DNA of 64,000 nucleotides from the NCBI GenBank assembly GCA_035771165.1, contig JAWNZC010000013.1, positions 1,756,501 through 1,820,500 of the forward strand, read 5' to 3'. Of this stretch, positions 1-9,640 are shown piece after piece. This DNA comes from Paragorgia papillata (Eukaryota; Cnidaria; Anthozoa; Scleralcyonacea; Coralliidae). Below the pieces are notes generated by a model. It was not told where the DNA came from and did not search any database. It was given only the letters and a program-made list of their open reading frames with translations. A program made the position numbers and the translations under genes. How positions within the stretch are numbered: position 1 is the stretch's first letter; each line of letters begins with the position of its first letter.

Positions 1-446
1 AAAGAGTGTATTTTCCCCTCCCCCCAGCAAATTGTAGTAGCTCCCTTCCGCCGCCCTTGCCTACAGCTCTATACATAATGCCTAAGTGTACATGCTGGAC
101 TGTGTATGTGTACTTAAACCCCGTTTACAGAACCGGTCTCCAATTAGTACGGTTCCGCCTGTTGACACGGCGAAATAGGACGAATTCGAGACCGGTCTCG
201 AATTCGTCCGGTACCGTGTGAACGTAGCCTTAAAGCAGCCTTGCCTAGCATTTTCCCCCTTGCTATGCGGTATGTAATTGCTCATGAAATTTTTCAGTAA
301 GATTAGTAACAACATTCTCGCAAATACATTTTTCTCGTTATTTACGCTAATCAGTCCCAACCCAGGAATTGCTGCATATTTGATATCTACTAATAACCAC
401 TAGAAGTTACTATCTCAAGTGAAGTGCTGCCTCGTTATTAAGATGA
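1..446. other. Intergenic, no gene seen
   Basis: No protein or RNA gene is supported here. A perfect 32-bp palindrome lies at 178-209 (GGACGAATTCGAGACC then its complement), and the surrounding GC-richer words look like part of a small palindromic element. Confidence 0.5.
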
Positions 447-1105
447 AAATGGCGTGCCACGCGGCTACTCATACCTGATATGAGCTATACTGAGCGTCTA
501 CAGCAGCTTGACCTTCTTCCCTTAGTCTATCGGAGAGAAGTGAAGGACTTACCCACGTTTTATAAAATGAAATGTGGATATTATGACTACAATATTGAAT
601 CATATGTAGAGTTTTGTGCTGACACTAGGCTGAGGTCATTTTCCCAAGGTAAACTAAAATTAGTAAAATGTAGAACTGAACCCTTTAAAACAACATTTTT
701 AAATAGAATACCCTACTTATGGAACAAACTACCACAGGACTTAAGAACTTCAAATTCTACTCCTTCGTCGTTTACCAGAAATTGTAAACAGTATTATAAG
801 ACCAAGATTTTCGACCCCGATAGGCCACATGTAAATTGGACAATTTGTATAATTTGTTGGGTTTTTTTAAATTTTATTTATTTATTTTCTTTTATCTTTT
901 TTTTTTTTTTAATTTTATTTTGTTATTATTCAGGGACCCGAGTGGACTAGCTAGTTGGTTCCTTTGTTCCATTCTGGTCCTTCCCCACTGCATTTATCTA
1001 ATTATTTATTTATTACTTATTTATTTATTTTTATTTGTTAACATTTGTACGCAGTGAAAATGGATTAAATTAAATTAAATTAAATTAAATTAAATTAAAT
1101 TAAAA
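447..1105 (+). mobile_element. 5'-truncated CR1/Jockey-type LINE, 3' end
   Basis: An open frame to 950 encodes the C-terminal tail of a non-LTR retrotransposon reverse transcriptase. It has the typical sequence RATR..., then LPLVYRREVKDLPTFYK, then IPYLWNKLPQDLR. The same tail (LPLEYRREIKDLMFLFK) occurs in the separate LINE fragment at 28609-29352 on the minus strand. An in-frame stop just upstream of 447 marks loss of homology, so only the 3' end is present and it cannot move by itself. After the stop, T-rich 3' UTR-like DNA ends in a (TTAAA)n run at about 1064-1104. CR1/L2-like LINEs commonly end in short tandem repeats rather than poly(A). Confidence 0.75.
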
Positions 1106-1189
1106 CCTTTAGCGTACTCCACAAGCAACTCTGTGCAGTCTGTGGCCCAAGTAACACTCTCTTGCCCACTCCAATAGCACCACCCGAGT

Positions 1190-1577
1190 TTACCCAGCCC
1201 ACCTGAGTTTGCCCACTTCACCTGAGCTTGCTCACTCCACCCAAGTTTGTCCATTCCATCCCAGTTTGCCCACTCCACCCAAGTTTGCCCACTCTCCCAA
1301 GTTTGCCCACTTCACCTGAGTTTGCACACTCCACCCAAGTTTGCCCACTCTCCCAAGTTTACCCACTTCACCTGAGTTTGCACACTCCACCTGAGTTTGC
1401 CCACTCCACCCGAGTTTGCCCACTCCACCCAAGTTTGCCCACACCACCCAAGTTTTTCCACTCCACCCAAGTTTACCCACACCACCCAAGTTTGTCCACT
1501 CCACCTGAGTTTGACCACTCCACCTAAGTTTGTCCACTCCACCCAAGTTTGCCACTACACCCAAGTTTGCCCACCCT
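1190..1577. repeat. 19-bp minisatellite
   Basis: About twenty degenerate copies of a 19-bp unit (consensus CCCACTCCACCCAAGTTTG). The unit length is not a multiple of three, and the apparent long open frames across it are artefacts of the repeat. Confidence 0.9.
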
Positions 1578-1660
1578 AATATATATTAATATTTAACCCA
1601 TGCATGAATAGAATGCAAATGAATCTCTGGTGATTAATTACCTTATACGAAGTACATAAA

Positions 1661-1902
1661 GTCAATTAAATTAAAATGGTGCTAGTCAATAGAACTGGCC
1701 TCGTTTAACCATCGTATGAATCCACGCCATTCTCATGTTAGATAATCCATGATGCTCTCATATATTTGAACTGAGTTGGACTTTATAGATTTGACATTGT
1801 CTTCATACGTTGAACTTGTGTGATGAATTTGTGATGGGATTTAAGCTAAATAATTACTAATTAGATTTGACTCGACACAAGAGCAACGTCTAAACTGAGC
1901 CT
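1661..1902. mobile_element. MITE family D, partial copy
   Basis: Closely matches the right part of the element at 19742-20166 inside a gene 1 intron. Both contain GATAATCCATGATGCTCTCA and end in GATTTGACTCGACACAAGAG followed by CGACGTCTAAACT-like sequence. The left terminal inverted repeat seen in the other copy is missing here. Confidence 0.7.
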
Positions 1903-2517
1903 TTACTCTCCAATAGTATTGCTATTTATATTATATTATTTTTTTAACTCTTGATTGTGATTGATGAGAGCTTTGTGAGAAATCTTTATTTCCACTTTTA
2001 TACATATTAGCCGTACACTAATAAGTTAGAGATCGAAGATTTTCGTCGACATGATATAAACAATGGTAAGTTTGTTTATATATAAACGTTTTTCAAAGTC
2101 AGCAACACACAATCATAATATTTATACACGCAGTTGTCTTTTACCTTCACAAGAAAATCTTTTAACGCTGCAATTCAGCTTGAATTTAATCAATGGTCAG
2201 CTTGTTCAGAAAATCCCCTGGCGGTGGTGGCGAGATTTGAACTGCTATTCTCACACATCATTAGATATTCATGGTATTTCGGCCAATCCGGTTGCTTGAT
2301 TACGTCACATGTACTTACCTTAGAAACCCAGTCTAAACCAGAGACCTAACTAGAAATATGTTAACACAACAACCCCTCTTGTAAAATTTATATCCTTCGG
2401 ATAACCCTCTGACACAGACCTCTGATAAGAAGATCACTTTCGCGCTCTTTTTCATTGGGAGCGTGGAAATAGCCGTTGGAACAATCAACAATTCAAAATA
2501 TAGTTTTAAACTTTTAA
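1903..2517. other. Intergenic, nothing recognised
   Basis: AT-rich DNA with no supported gene or repeat structure. Confidence 0.5.
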
Positions 2518-3210
2518 TTAAGGTGGCTCCACACAGTTTCTTGAGAAATGGAAAATACTCCAAAACATGCGCATGAACACTTCGGAAAAAGAATAAAACT
2601 AAATGTTATGCATAGTTGAACAGTCTGCAATCAAAAACTATACAAAACAAGTAGCTAAATAAATAAATAGCAAAATAAATAACAGTTGTTGCTATGGCAA
2701 CAATGACGTTTCAAAATGGCTGCCAGTTACCCTTCAAACTAATTTAATTCGAAAAAAACTTTGGTGAACCCCAATTTTTTTTTCATTAAAACTTTTCTTG
2801 ATGTATGAGTAACCAGTAGGCCGATTTAAAAAAAATTCTGTAGAACGAACAATTTTTTTTCCTGAAAAATCATGTTAATTTTTAAAAAATTTCGTTCTAC
2901 AGAATTTTTTTAAAATCGGTCTACTGATTACTCATACTTCAAGAAAAGTTTTAATGAAAAAAAAATTGGGGGTCACCAAAGTATTTTTCGAATTAAACTA
3001 GTTTGAAGGGTAACTGGCAGCCATTTTGAAACGTCATTGTTGCCATAGCAACAACTGTTGCTATTTATTTGGTAACATTTTTTTATTGTCAGACTGTTTA
3101 AATATGCATAACATTTATTTTTAGTCTTTTCCCAAATTGTTTAATCACGTGTTTTCGACTCTCAAACTTGTATTTTCCATTTTTCAAGAAACTGTATGGA
3201 GCCACCTTAA
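2518..3210. mobile_element. Foldback element flanked by TTAA
   Basis: A near-complete inverted repeat about 690 bp long. The left end TTAAGGTGGCTCCACACAG pairs with the right end CTGTATGGAGCCACCTTAA, and the complementarity runs almost to the centre near 2870 (for example AAATGGCTGCCAGTTACCC at about 2716 and its complement near 3020). The TTAA at both edges (2518-2521 and 3207-3210) fits a piggyBac-type TTAA target duplication, but TTAA is common in AT-rich DNA. It has no coding capacity and would be non-autonomous. Confidence 0.75.
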
Positions 3211-4346
3211 AGTATAATATTTGAAATAAAAAAAGTTGTTTAACTCTAATTTTTAAAGAAAAAGGTAATAAATTACAAAGAAAATTTTCAAGACAATATT
3301 CAGAAAAAAAGTTGAGATGAAGAAAAGTGCAGGTCGCATCCACGGTTTGAACTCGACCATTCTGCGTGCAAACTGACGATGTCACCACCGGGACCGGGCT
3401 ACTGAAGCAAGCGTCGAAATATCAGCAAAACATTAGGGTTATATTTTACAGTTCTTTTTTTTCATGTTCACAAATAACATTGCTAGCGCATCTAAAAATA
3501 TTTTGCATTTTTCAAAGGCATTGGACATCGATCTGCCTGGCTGCCACGGCTATATTCATTTTATGGCATTTCAAATTCATTTAGAATAGCAAAAACAAAT
3601 TTCGTCTCAAAATCTGAAGTGTTAAAACTGTTTTCACCTGAAAAAAATTGTTTTCATGCAGTCTTTTATATCTGTAATATTTCAACATGCAGCACTCGGC
3701 AGCATTTATATGTTTAACAGACGAAAAATTGCTCCTTCACCGATTTTTATGCCAAATTATAAACAAGCGACGCTAAGTTTTACAAGTGGTTTTACCAAAG
3801 GGAAATATTTAAAAGGAGATAAGACTGCAGCAAACAAGTCAACAACGGTGCACGGGCAAGCGAAAACATAACGGATACGTTACGTTTAAAATACTTTAAG
3901 GACACACGAAATCGAAAACAAAATTACTGTAACAGTGACAGGGAAACTCGAACAGCATTGCTACTAAGTGTTCGTGATTTAATACTGAAAGCGGCCGCTC
4001 TATAGTTTTACCGTAAGCTTAACCTTTTCAGTCTTTTTCTTCGTTGGTTTTTTCCTCTTTCGAGTTTCGGTGTGACGGGTTTTCTTCTACTAAGGATGTT
4101 GTTCTGCTTTATACGTAGACGTTGATTTGTTTCTGTTCTTTCAAAAGTGATATATGTTTCCCAAAAACTCCTTTCTCAAGTCTTTTTGTCAAGAATAAAT
4201 TAAGTTGTTAGTTCAAATCTTTTTGTCAAGAACTATATTGTCCCCAGTGCCCCACAATCTTAACCGCGTGTGGTCCGTCCACTCCACTTTATAACATAGC
4301 TTTAATATAGCAACGTTTTTGATTGGCTGTCGTGCGTGCTCCATTT
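3211..4346. other. Intergenic, nothing recognised
   Basis: No gene supported. A short direct repeat (TCTTTTTGTCAAGAA) occurs at about 4180 and 4220. Open frames here lack recognisable protein features. Confidence 0.45.
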
Positions 4347-4534
4347 AACAAATAGATTCCATTTTGCCGTTGTCTGTTCAGTTATAGATGCACAGATGAC
4401 GTCACAACGTGGTAAGAACAAAAAAGTGGGCCCACGAGACGCAGTCGAGTGGGTCACTGATGTTCTTACCACGTTGTGACGTCTTCTGTGCATCTATAAC
4501 TGAACAGACAACAAAAAATGGAATCTATTTGTTT
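4347..4534. mobile_element. Palindromic MITE, about 190 bp
   Basis: Two arms of about 75 bp in inverted orientation. AACAAATAGATTCCATTTT and GTTCAGTTATAGATGCACAG on the left are matched by their complements on the right, with a central spacer of roughly 40 bp around 4425-4455. Confidence 0.75.
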
Positions 4535-4995
4535 TATACAATAAAAATTTAAAAGGTTTTTGTCGAAACTCTTGCCGGATTTTGGGGCATGAAGAAGGAA
4601 AAAAGCAAGTCGGCTGACGTGATATGACGTGACCATGTGTCTGTCCTCTAATAGATCATGGCCAACAACCAATGAAAACACGCATAGCAACCAGGGTATT
4701 GTATAAAACTCGATGGAGCACGGCAAAAAAGCGCGGGGAAAAATTTCCCAACAAAACTGAGTTTTAAATTGACTTTTACGGCCTTTTATATTATCAAAAT
4801 AACCGATTCATTTAATTTTATTGAGTAATAAAGAACAACGACCCAGAAGACATAAACTGGGTCTGGGTAACCGAGTTTAAACTGTCCTTTTGGTTGGATT
4901 TTAGTGAACAAAAAAGGCTTGGCTACGAAAGTAGAAAAACACAACAACCAAAACGATTCGCCGGCTTGTGAAATGATTTAATGCTATGTTATAAA
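4535..4995. other. Intergenic, nothing recognised
   Basis: No gene supported. The words CTCGATGGAGCACG near 4710 also occur in the adjacent palindromic MITE, so part of this stretch may be a decayed relative. Confidence 0.4.
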
Positions 4996-5140
4996 AGAAA
5001 TGGCTCATGGTTTAGTCTGCTCCATCGAGTTATGGATGCACTTGGGAAATTGGGAGAGCACTCAAAAATCTAGAGTGCTCTCCCAATTTCCCGCGTGCAT
5101 CCATAACTCGATGGAGCACGCTAAACCATGAGCCATTTCT
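4996..5140. mobile_element. Palindromic MITE family G
   Basis: Nearly perfect hairpin of 145 bp: AGAAATGGCTCATGGTTTAG at the left is complementary to the right end, and GAGAGCACTC / GAGTGCTCTC flank the 9-nt centre. A second, less perfect member lies at 47301-47483. Confidence 0.85.
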
Positions 5141-6055
5141 TAAGTGGTCCATACATATATATAAATAAATAAATAAATAAATAAAAAATAAATATTCAGA
5201 TCACAGAAATTCGTTCGCAAATCACGTTTGTCCACGCGTGTAAAACGACTCCACGCGTGTCGAGATTAGCACCCTCGCCGGGCTCCGGGCCTTCGGCCCT
5301 ACGCCCGGGCTCGGGGATTAATTCAAGTGGGCAGGGCTTAGAAGATGAGGGAAATTGAGGGGAAAACTATACATATGTTAATTTAAAATTTCAATACTGT
5401 ATTTACAAATGTTTTCTAAATACAGTAAACTGTATTTAGAAAACATTTCTAAATACAGTACGCTGTATTTAGAAATCATTTCCCAATACAGTTTTCTGTC
5501 GCTATAGAAACCAGTTCCAAATACAACAGATTATTTTACCTTATAACAGTGCTTCACAATATAAGCGACTACATGCGATACATATATTACAAGTAAAATA
5601 GACTAACAAGAAACCAAACTTATACGTTGGTGCAATTTAAGTTATTCGACGACAGACAGAAACCTACGAAAAGCGCTAAAACAGTGATGTTGCTTGCAGA
5701 CTGATATAAAATATGATAGATATAAAAGTATACTTTAAGACAGTCACATCACGCTTTGTTTTCTCCGGTATCGACCATTAACATCTTCTGTCACCGTCAT
5801 CTTTTAGTTTGTAAAGTTCTACATTATTCCAATTGTCATCTATATTTTCTCTGCTCAATATCAGTCCTGGCTAAATTGATCCTGCTGTTCAACATAATCT
5901 AATGTATGTTATCCAATAAATCCAACGTCTTGCGAACCAAAACTCGGTCCTGGCTGTTTTAAAACAAAAAATTTCCCTGTCTCTGCATACGCTTGACGAC
6001 CAGTCTGTTGTGATTACCCTCATTGCAATGAATATCTAATGATGTGTGAGAAGCT
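5141..6055. repeat. Short repeats, no gene
   Basis: Contains an (AAAT)n run at about 5160-5192, a GC-rich self-complementary patch at 5277-5318 (CGGGCTCCGGGCCTTCGGCC and onward), and at 5395-5500 alternating inverted copies of CTGTATTTAGAAA. The rest is AT-rich with no gene seen. Confidence 0.6.
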
Positions 6056-6179
6056 ATTTCAAATCCTCGTTATAGTGTTTTAGACTTGGTTGCCAAATCC
6101 CATGTGCCGTGAACAATATTGTTCACAGCACATAGGATTTAGAAACCACGTCTAAAACACTAACTCGGATTTGAAATAT
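6056..6179. mobile_element. Palindromic element, 124 bp
   Basis: Inverted repeat centred between 6117 and 6118 (GAACAAT|ATTGTTC). The arms contain GTGTTTTAGAC and its complement, and TTTCAAATCC with its counterpart at the other end. A few mismatches are present. No coding capacity. Confidence 0.75.
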
Positions 6180-6730
6180 TACTTAAATTCAGATTATTTA
6201 CTTTTGTACAATCTTCCTGTTTGAATACGCTGTATGAGCGCCTGTACGCAGGCTAGGAATCATTCGCGATGCAATTGCGTAATATACGAACATCTTTCCG
6301 GTTTTTTTTCGTACAAACATACACAATTTTCAACCACGTATTTCAACCAAACACTACATAGCTCGGGAAATGGAATGGGCAGGAGTAAAGACACAGCTAA
6401 CCCAAGACGAACGTCGAACGCCAAGAATGGTGTGCGGCCTCGCTGACGCTCGGCAGCAACTATTTGTGTTGGTGGTCATCGGTCTGTCAATGTTTGTCAA
6501 CCGAAAAGTCAATCAACGATCTATAAGTCGATCTGATGAAGTATCTTCTTTAATATGGCGCCCGCAACCCCAACCTAATCTTAAGCATAACTACTTCAAA
6601 AATGCTTTCTCCAACTGCGTCCTTGAACTTCCATAAACCCGTATGAACCCCCACATGTATGTCCAGCAGTCAAAGTTTAGAGTTATAGTAAATTATTGCA
6701 GTCGTTCAATGCAACGTCGTGAGGCCATGC
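6180..6730. other. Intergenic, nothing recognised
   Basis: No supported gene. Short open frames here show no recognisable domain. Confidence 0.45.
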
Positions 6731-7052
6731 ATGTCCACACTAATCCGTTTTCAAACGAAAACGGAGACCTCGTATCGAAAACGTATCAAACGTTTTCCGT
6801 CCACACTAATCACTATCGTTTTCGAATAGTTTTTGCCATCCACATTAAAATGCCGAAACGACCCTGAACAAAAGCCGAGGGTGACTGGAACCCAGATTAC
6901 ATGATCGTCGTGACGTCAAATTTTCGAAAAGCTTCGTTTCCGCCGTCCACACGTGCAGTGCAGAAAAACGGCGTCTTCGAATGTCTCCGACTCCACTCTG
7001 GAGAGCGTTTTCGAAACGCTCCGTTTTCGGTCACACGGATTAGTGTGGACAT
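6731..7052. mobile_element. MITE family A, copy 1
   Basis: Terminal inverted repeats ATGTCCACACTAATCCG at the left and CGGATTAGTGTGGACAT at the right. The interior is rich in GTTTTCGAA-type words. Two further copies lie at 33171-33540 (gene 2, intron 3) and 50343-51247 (gene 3, intron 2). No coding capacity. The superfamily is not assigned because I see no clear target duplication. Confidence 0.85.
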
Positions 7053-7088
7053 ATCTTCTTCTATAAGGGCTCAGCTCAGATACCAAAC

Positions 7089-7825
7089 ATAGTCGGAAGT
7101 GACAACGGACCTCCCTTTACCAGTGATGAAATTAAACGATTTATGAGTGAAAATGGCATGAAACATCAACGTATAACACCCTTATGGCCACAAGCAAACT
7201 CAGAGGCTGAAAACTTCATGAAACCGATGGGAACCGAAAAGCCATTCGTGCAGCTCATGCTGAAAGAAAAGATTGGAAGAAGGAACTCTATATCGTTTCC
7301 TGCTGAATTATAGGGCTACACCGCACACTACGACAAAGTTCTCACCTGCCGAGCTTCTATTCAATCGTGAAATTAGAACAAAATTGCCAAGCAAACTCAA
7401 CACTAGAATGAAACTGTGGTCGATAGCAAGTTCGCGAAGATGATAGGAAAGCCAAAAGAAAGATGAAAGAAAATGCAGACAAGTTGGCCAATGCAAAGGA
7501 AATGGAAATTCAGATTGGTGATACAGTCCTGGTACGCAAAAAAAAAAGCAGAACAAATTGTCAACAAGATTTGATCCAAATCCCTATCGTGTCACCCGTA
7601 TAAATGGAACAATGATCACAGCATCTCGTCCAGGACATTACATCACAAGAAACATTTCATTCTATAAGAAAGTACCACCACAACAACAAGAAAGGGAGAT
7701 GAGTTCTGATGCAGATGATGAGGAAGACTATCTCAGTGACAACAAAGCTTCGAATGAAACGAACAATTCTAGTGATGATGAACTGGTACCAGAAAGAAGA
7801 TACCCAGAAAGAAATAGGTGTACGG
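7089..7825 (+). pseudogene. Decayed Ty3/gypsy integrase fragment
   Basis: Remnant of a retrotransposon pol gene. The first segment carries the integrase core pattern SDNGPPFTSDEIKRFMSE, followed by H...ITPLWPQANSEAEN, which includes the second catalytic Asp region and the expected downstream Glu. A frame change near 7300 is followed by LNYRATPHTTT and SPAELLFNR. Another frame change leads to IGDTVLVRKKKS and FDPNPYRVTRI, then a RYPERNR tail typical of the gypsy integrase C-terminus. The 5' part (protease, reverse transcriptase) is absent; MITE family A ends just upstream. It is broken by at least two frameshifts and is not functional. Confidence 0.8.
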
Positions 7826-8227
7826 GTGGGAAAAAAATCATTTTTCTTCCTTACAGTTATGTGGTAAAAGCGTTTTTTGTTTTAAAAATGGTGGCATTAA
7901 ACAACTTTTGTGATCCAAGATATTTTCTCTTCGGCTCCCACCCCAGCTATAAATAATGACCGGTCCCTAAAATAAGGTTTTGGGCGGTACGCCAAAAACG
8001 TCTAGGGTTCTGAGCATTTTTCACCGCAGAAAATACCGGTGACAGAGAAAAAATACATCTCTCAATGGTTATAGTCTGGTTACCTGACCCATATATCAAT
8101 TGGTTTTACTAAGAATTTTCAGAATAGATCGTCGTTAAACCTTGCATTTACGCGATAACGAAGAGAATTAAGTGGGAAATAGATGCGTAGACAGCGTCGT
8201 GTGGTAAATACTGTTTTCTTTCTTTCC
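7826..8227. other. Intergenic, nothing recognised
   Basis: No gene supported. Confidence 0.4.
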
Positions 8228-9640
8228 AAAAGCTCCGTCGTTCCTTTGGAGAAGCTACATGGTTTGAAAAAACACTTAAAAACTATCTAAATACCAATAT
8301 AGTAGTAATTAAAATGTCAACAATTAATGTTTAAAAAACAAGACCAGCCAACAACTTGAATATATTCCAAAAAATAATGCCATCCTGAAGATATGAGTTA
8401 AAGCAGGCGAAACTACTACTTTTACACCTGTGCGAAGCAATTGACCGTACCGAAAAAATATGTCGACTTGTACAATGAACCACAATCCTTTGCATGCAGC
8501 AAATTATATTGTTTCTTGCAGAATTATTGGAAGATATGGTTTAAAAACGGTCAACTTCGGTAGGAATGAAGTTCTTGCTTACTTAATCCATCTTAGCACG
8601 ATAAACAATGTTTCGTTGTTATTTGAGCTGATTTGAGGTCGTAAAGCATTGTGGTTAAATGTATACCGCCGCCATCTTTTTGGTACTGCCAATTAGCGTC
8701 CTAACTCCGGTAAATAGTGCATGATAGGTTTTCTGACTCATGTGAATAGTGACAGGTTTTCTTTTGTTTGCGATAATGTCACCGAACCTTTTCGGCTTTT
8801 CGGACTTGCACGTATATATAGACCTGGCATGTTTTTGTATTTTCACTTGTCTGAAGATGACTTTGAAATAAAGTTGAAATATTACAATTTCACAGTAGTT
8901 CCACTTGTTTTAACTCGTACCCTAAATCTTCAGGACGGCATTACTTTTCGGAATATATATATACGTTTTGTTCTATAATAAATGTTTAAATCTCCACTGT
9001 AACACATCCTGAGCCATCGACAGTTGCTTCGGCAGTTCGTAAGAAGCTTCCAGGGTTTTCGAGGACGGTTCTACATGGCTTGGTCAAACAGTTCGAATAA
9101 CTAAATAGACCACAATGGTGTAATAAAAATGTCAACAATTAATGTTTAGCTTTCAATAACATATATCCTAGCCATCGACAGTCGCTTCGCCGGAGTTCGT
9201 AAAGAGCTTCCAGAGTTTCCAAGAACGGCTCTACATGGCTTGACCAAAAATAGCTAAATACCAGTATAGTTGTAAATATTAAAATGTCAGCAATTAATGT
9301 TTAGCTTTCAATTATAACACATCCTAGCCATCGACAGTCGCTTCGGGAGTTAATAAGAAGCTTCCAGAGTTTTCAAGCACGGTTCTACATGGCTTGGCCA
9401 AAAAGTTCAAAAATATCTAAATACCACTATAGTTGTGATTAAAATGTCAACAATTAATGTTTAGCTCTCAATAACACATCCTAGCCATCGACAGTCGCTT
9501 CGGTAGTTCATAAGGAGCTTCCAGGGTTTCCAAGGGCGGCTCTACATGGCTTGGCTAAACAGTTCAAAAATATCTAAATACCAGTATAGTTGTAAATGTT
9601 CAAATGTTAACAATGAATGTTTAACTCTCCATAACACATC
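8228..9640. repeat. 158-bp tandem array abutting gene 1 3' end
   Basis: The anchor word GCCATCGACA starts at about 9013, 9171, 9327, 9484 and 9644, a regular 156-160 bp spacing. The last anchor lies inside gene 1, in its final codons beside the TAG stop. Each unit also carries AGTTC..AAG.AGCTTCCAGGGTTT, CTCTACATGGCTTGG and GTCAACAATTAATGTTTA. A further partial unit at 8228-8335 (CTACATGG, then GTCAACAATTAATGTTTA) is separated from the others by about 650 bp of unrelated DNA. The units resemble the last 60 or so coding bases of gene 1, which suggests the gene end was duplicated in tandem or that the gene end arose from a unit. Confidence 0.75.

Noticed and set aside
1232..1564. Trp/Gly/Val-rich open frames on the minus strand
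   Set aside because: Produced by the 19-bp minisatellite; frames exist on both strands because the unit lacks stops.
7558..7956. Independent acidic host protein
   Set aside because: Its start (FDPNPYRVTRI) is the C-terminal part of a gypsy integrase, continuous with the decayed fragment upstream.
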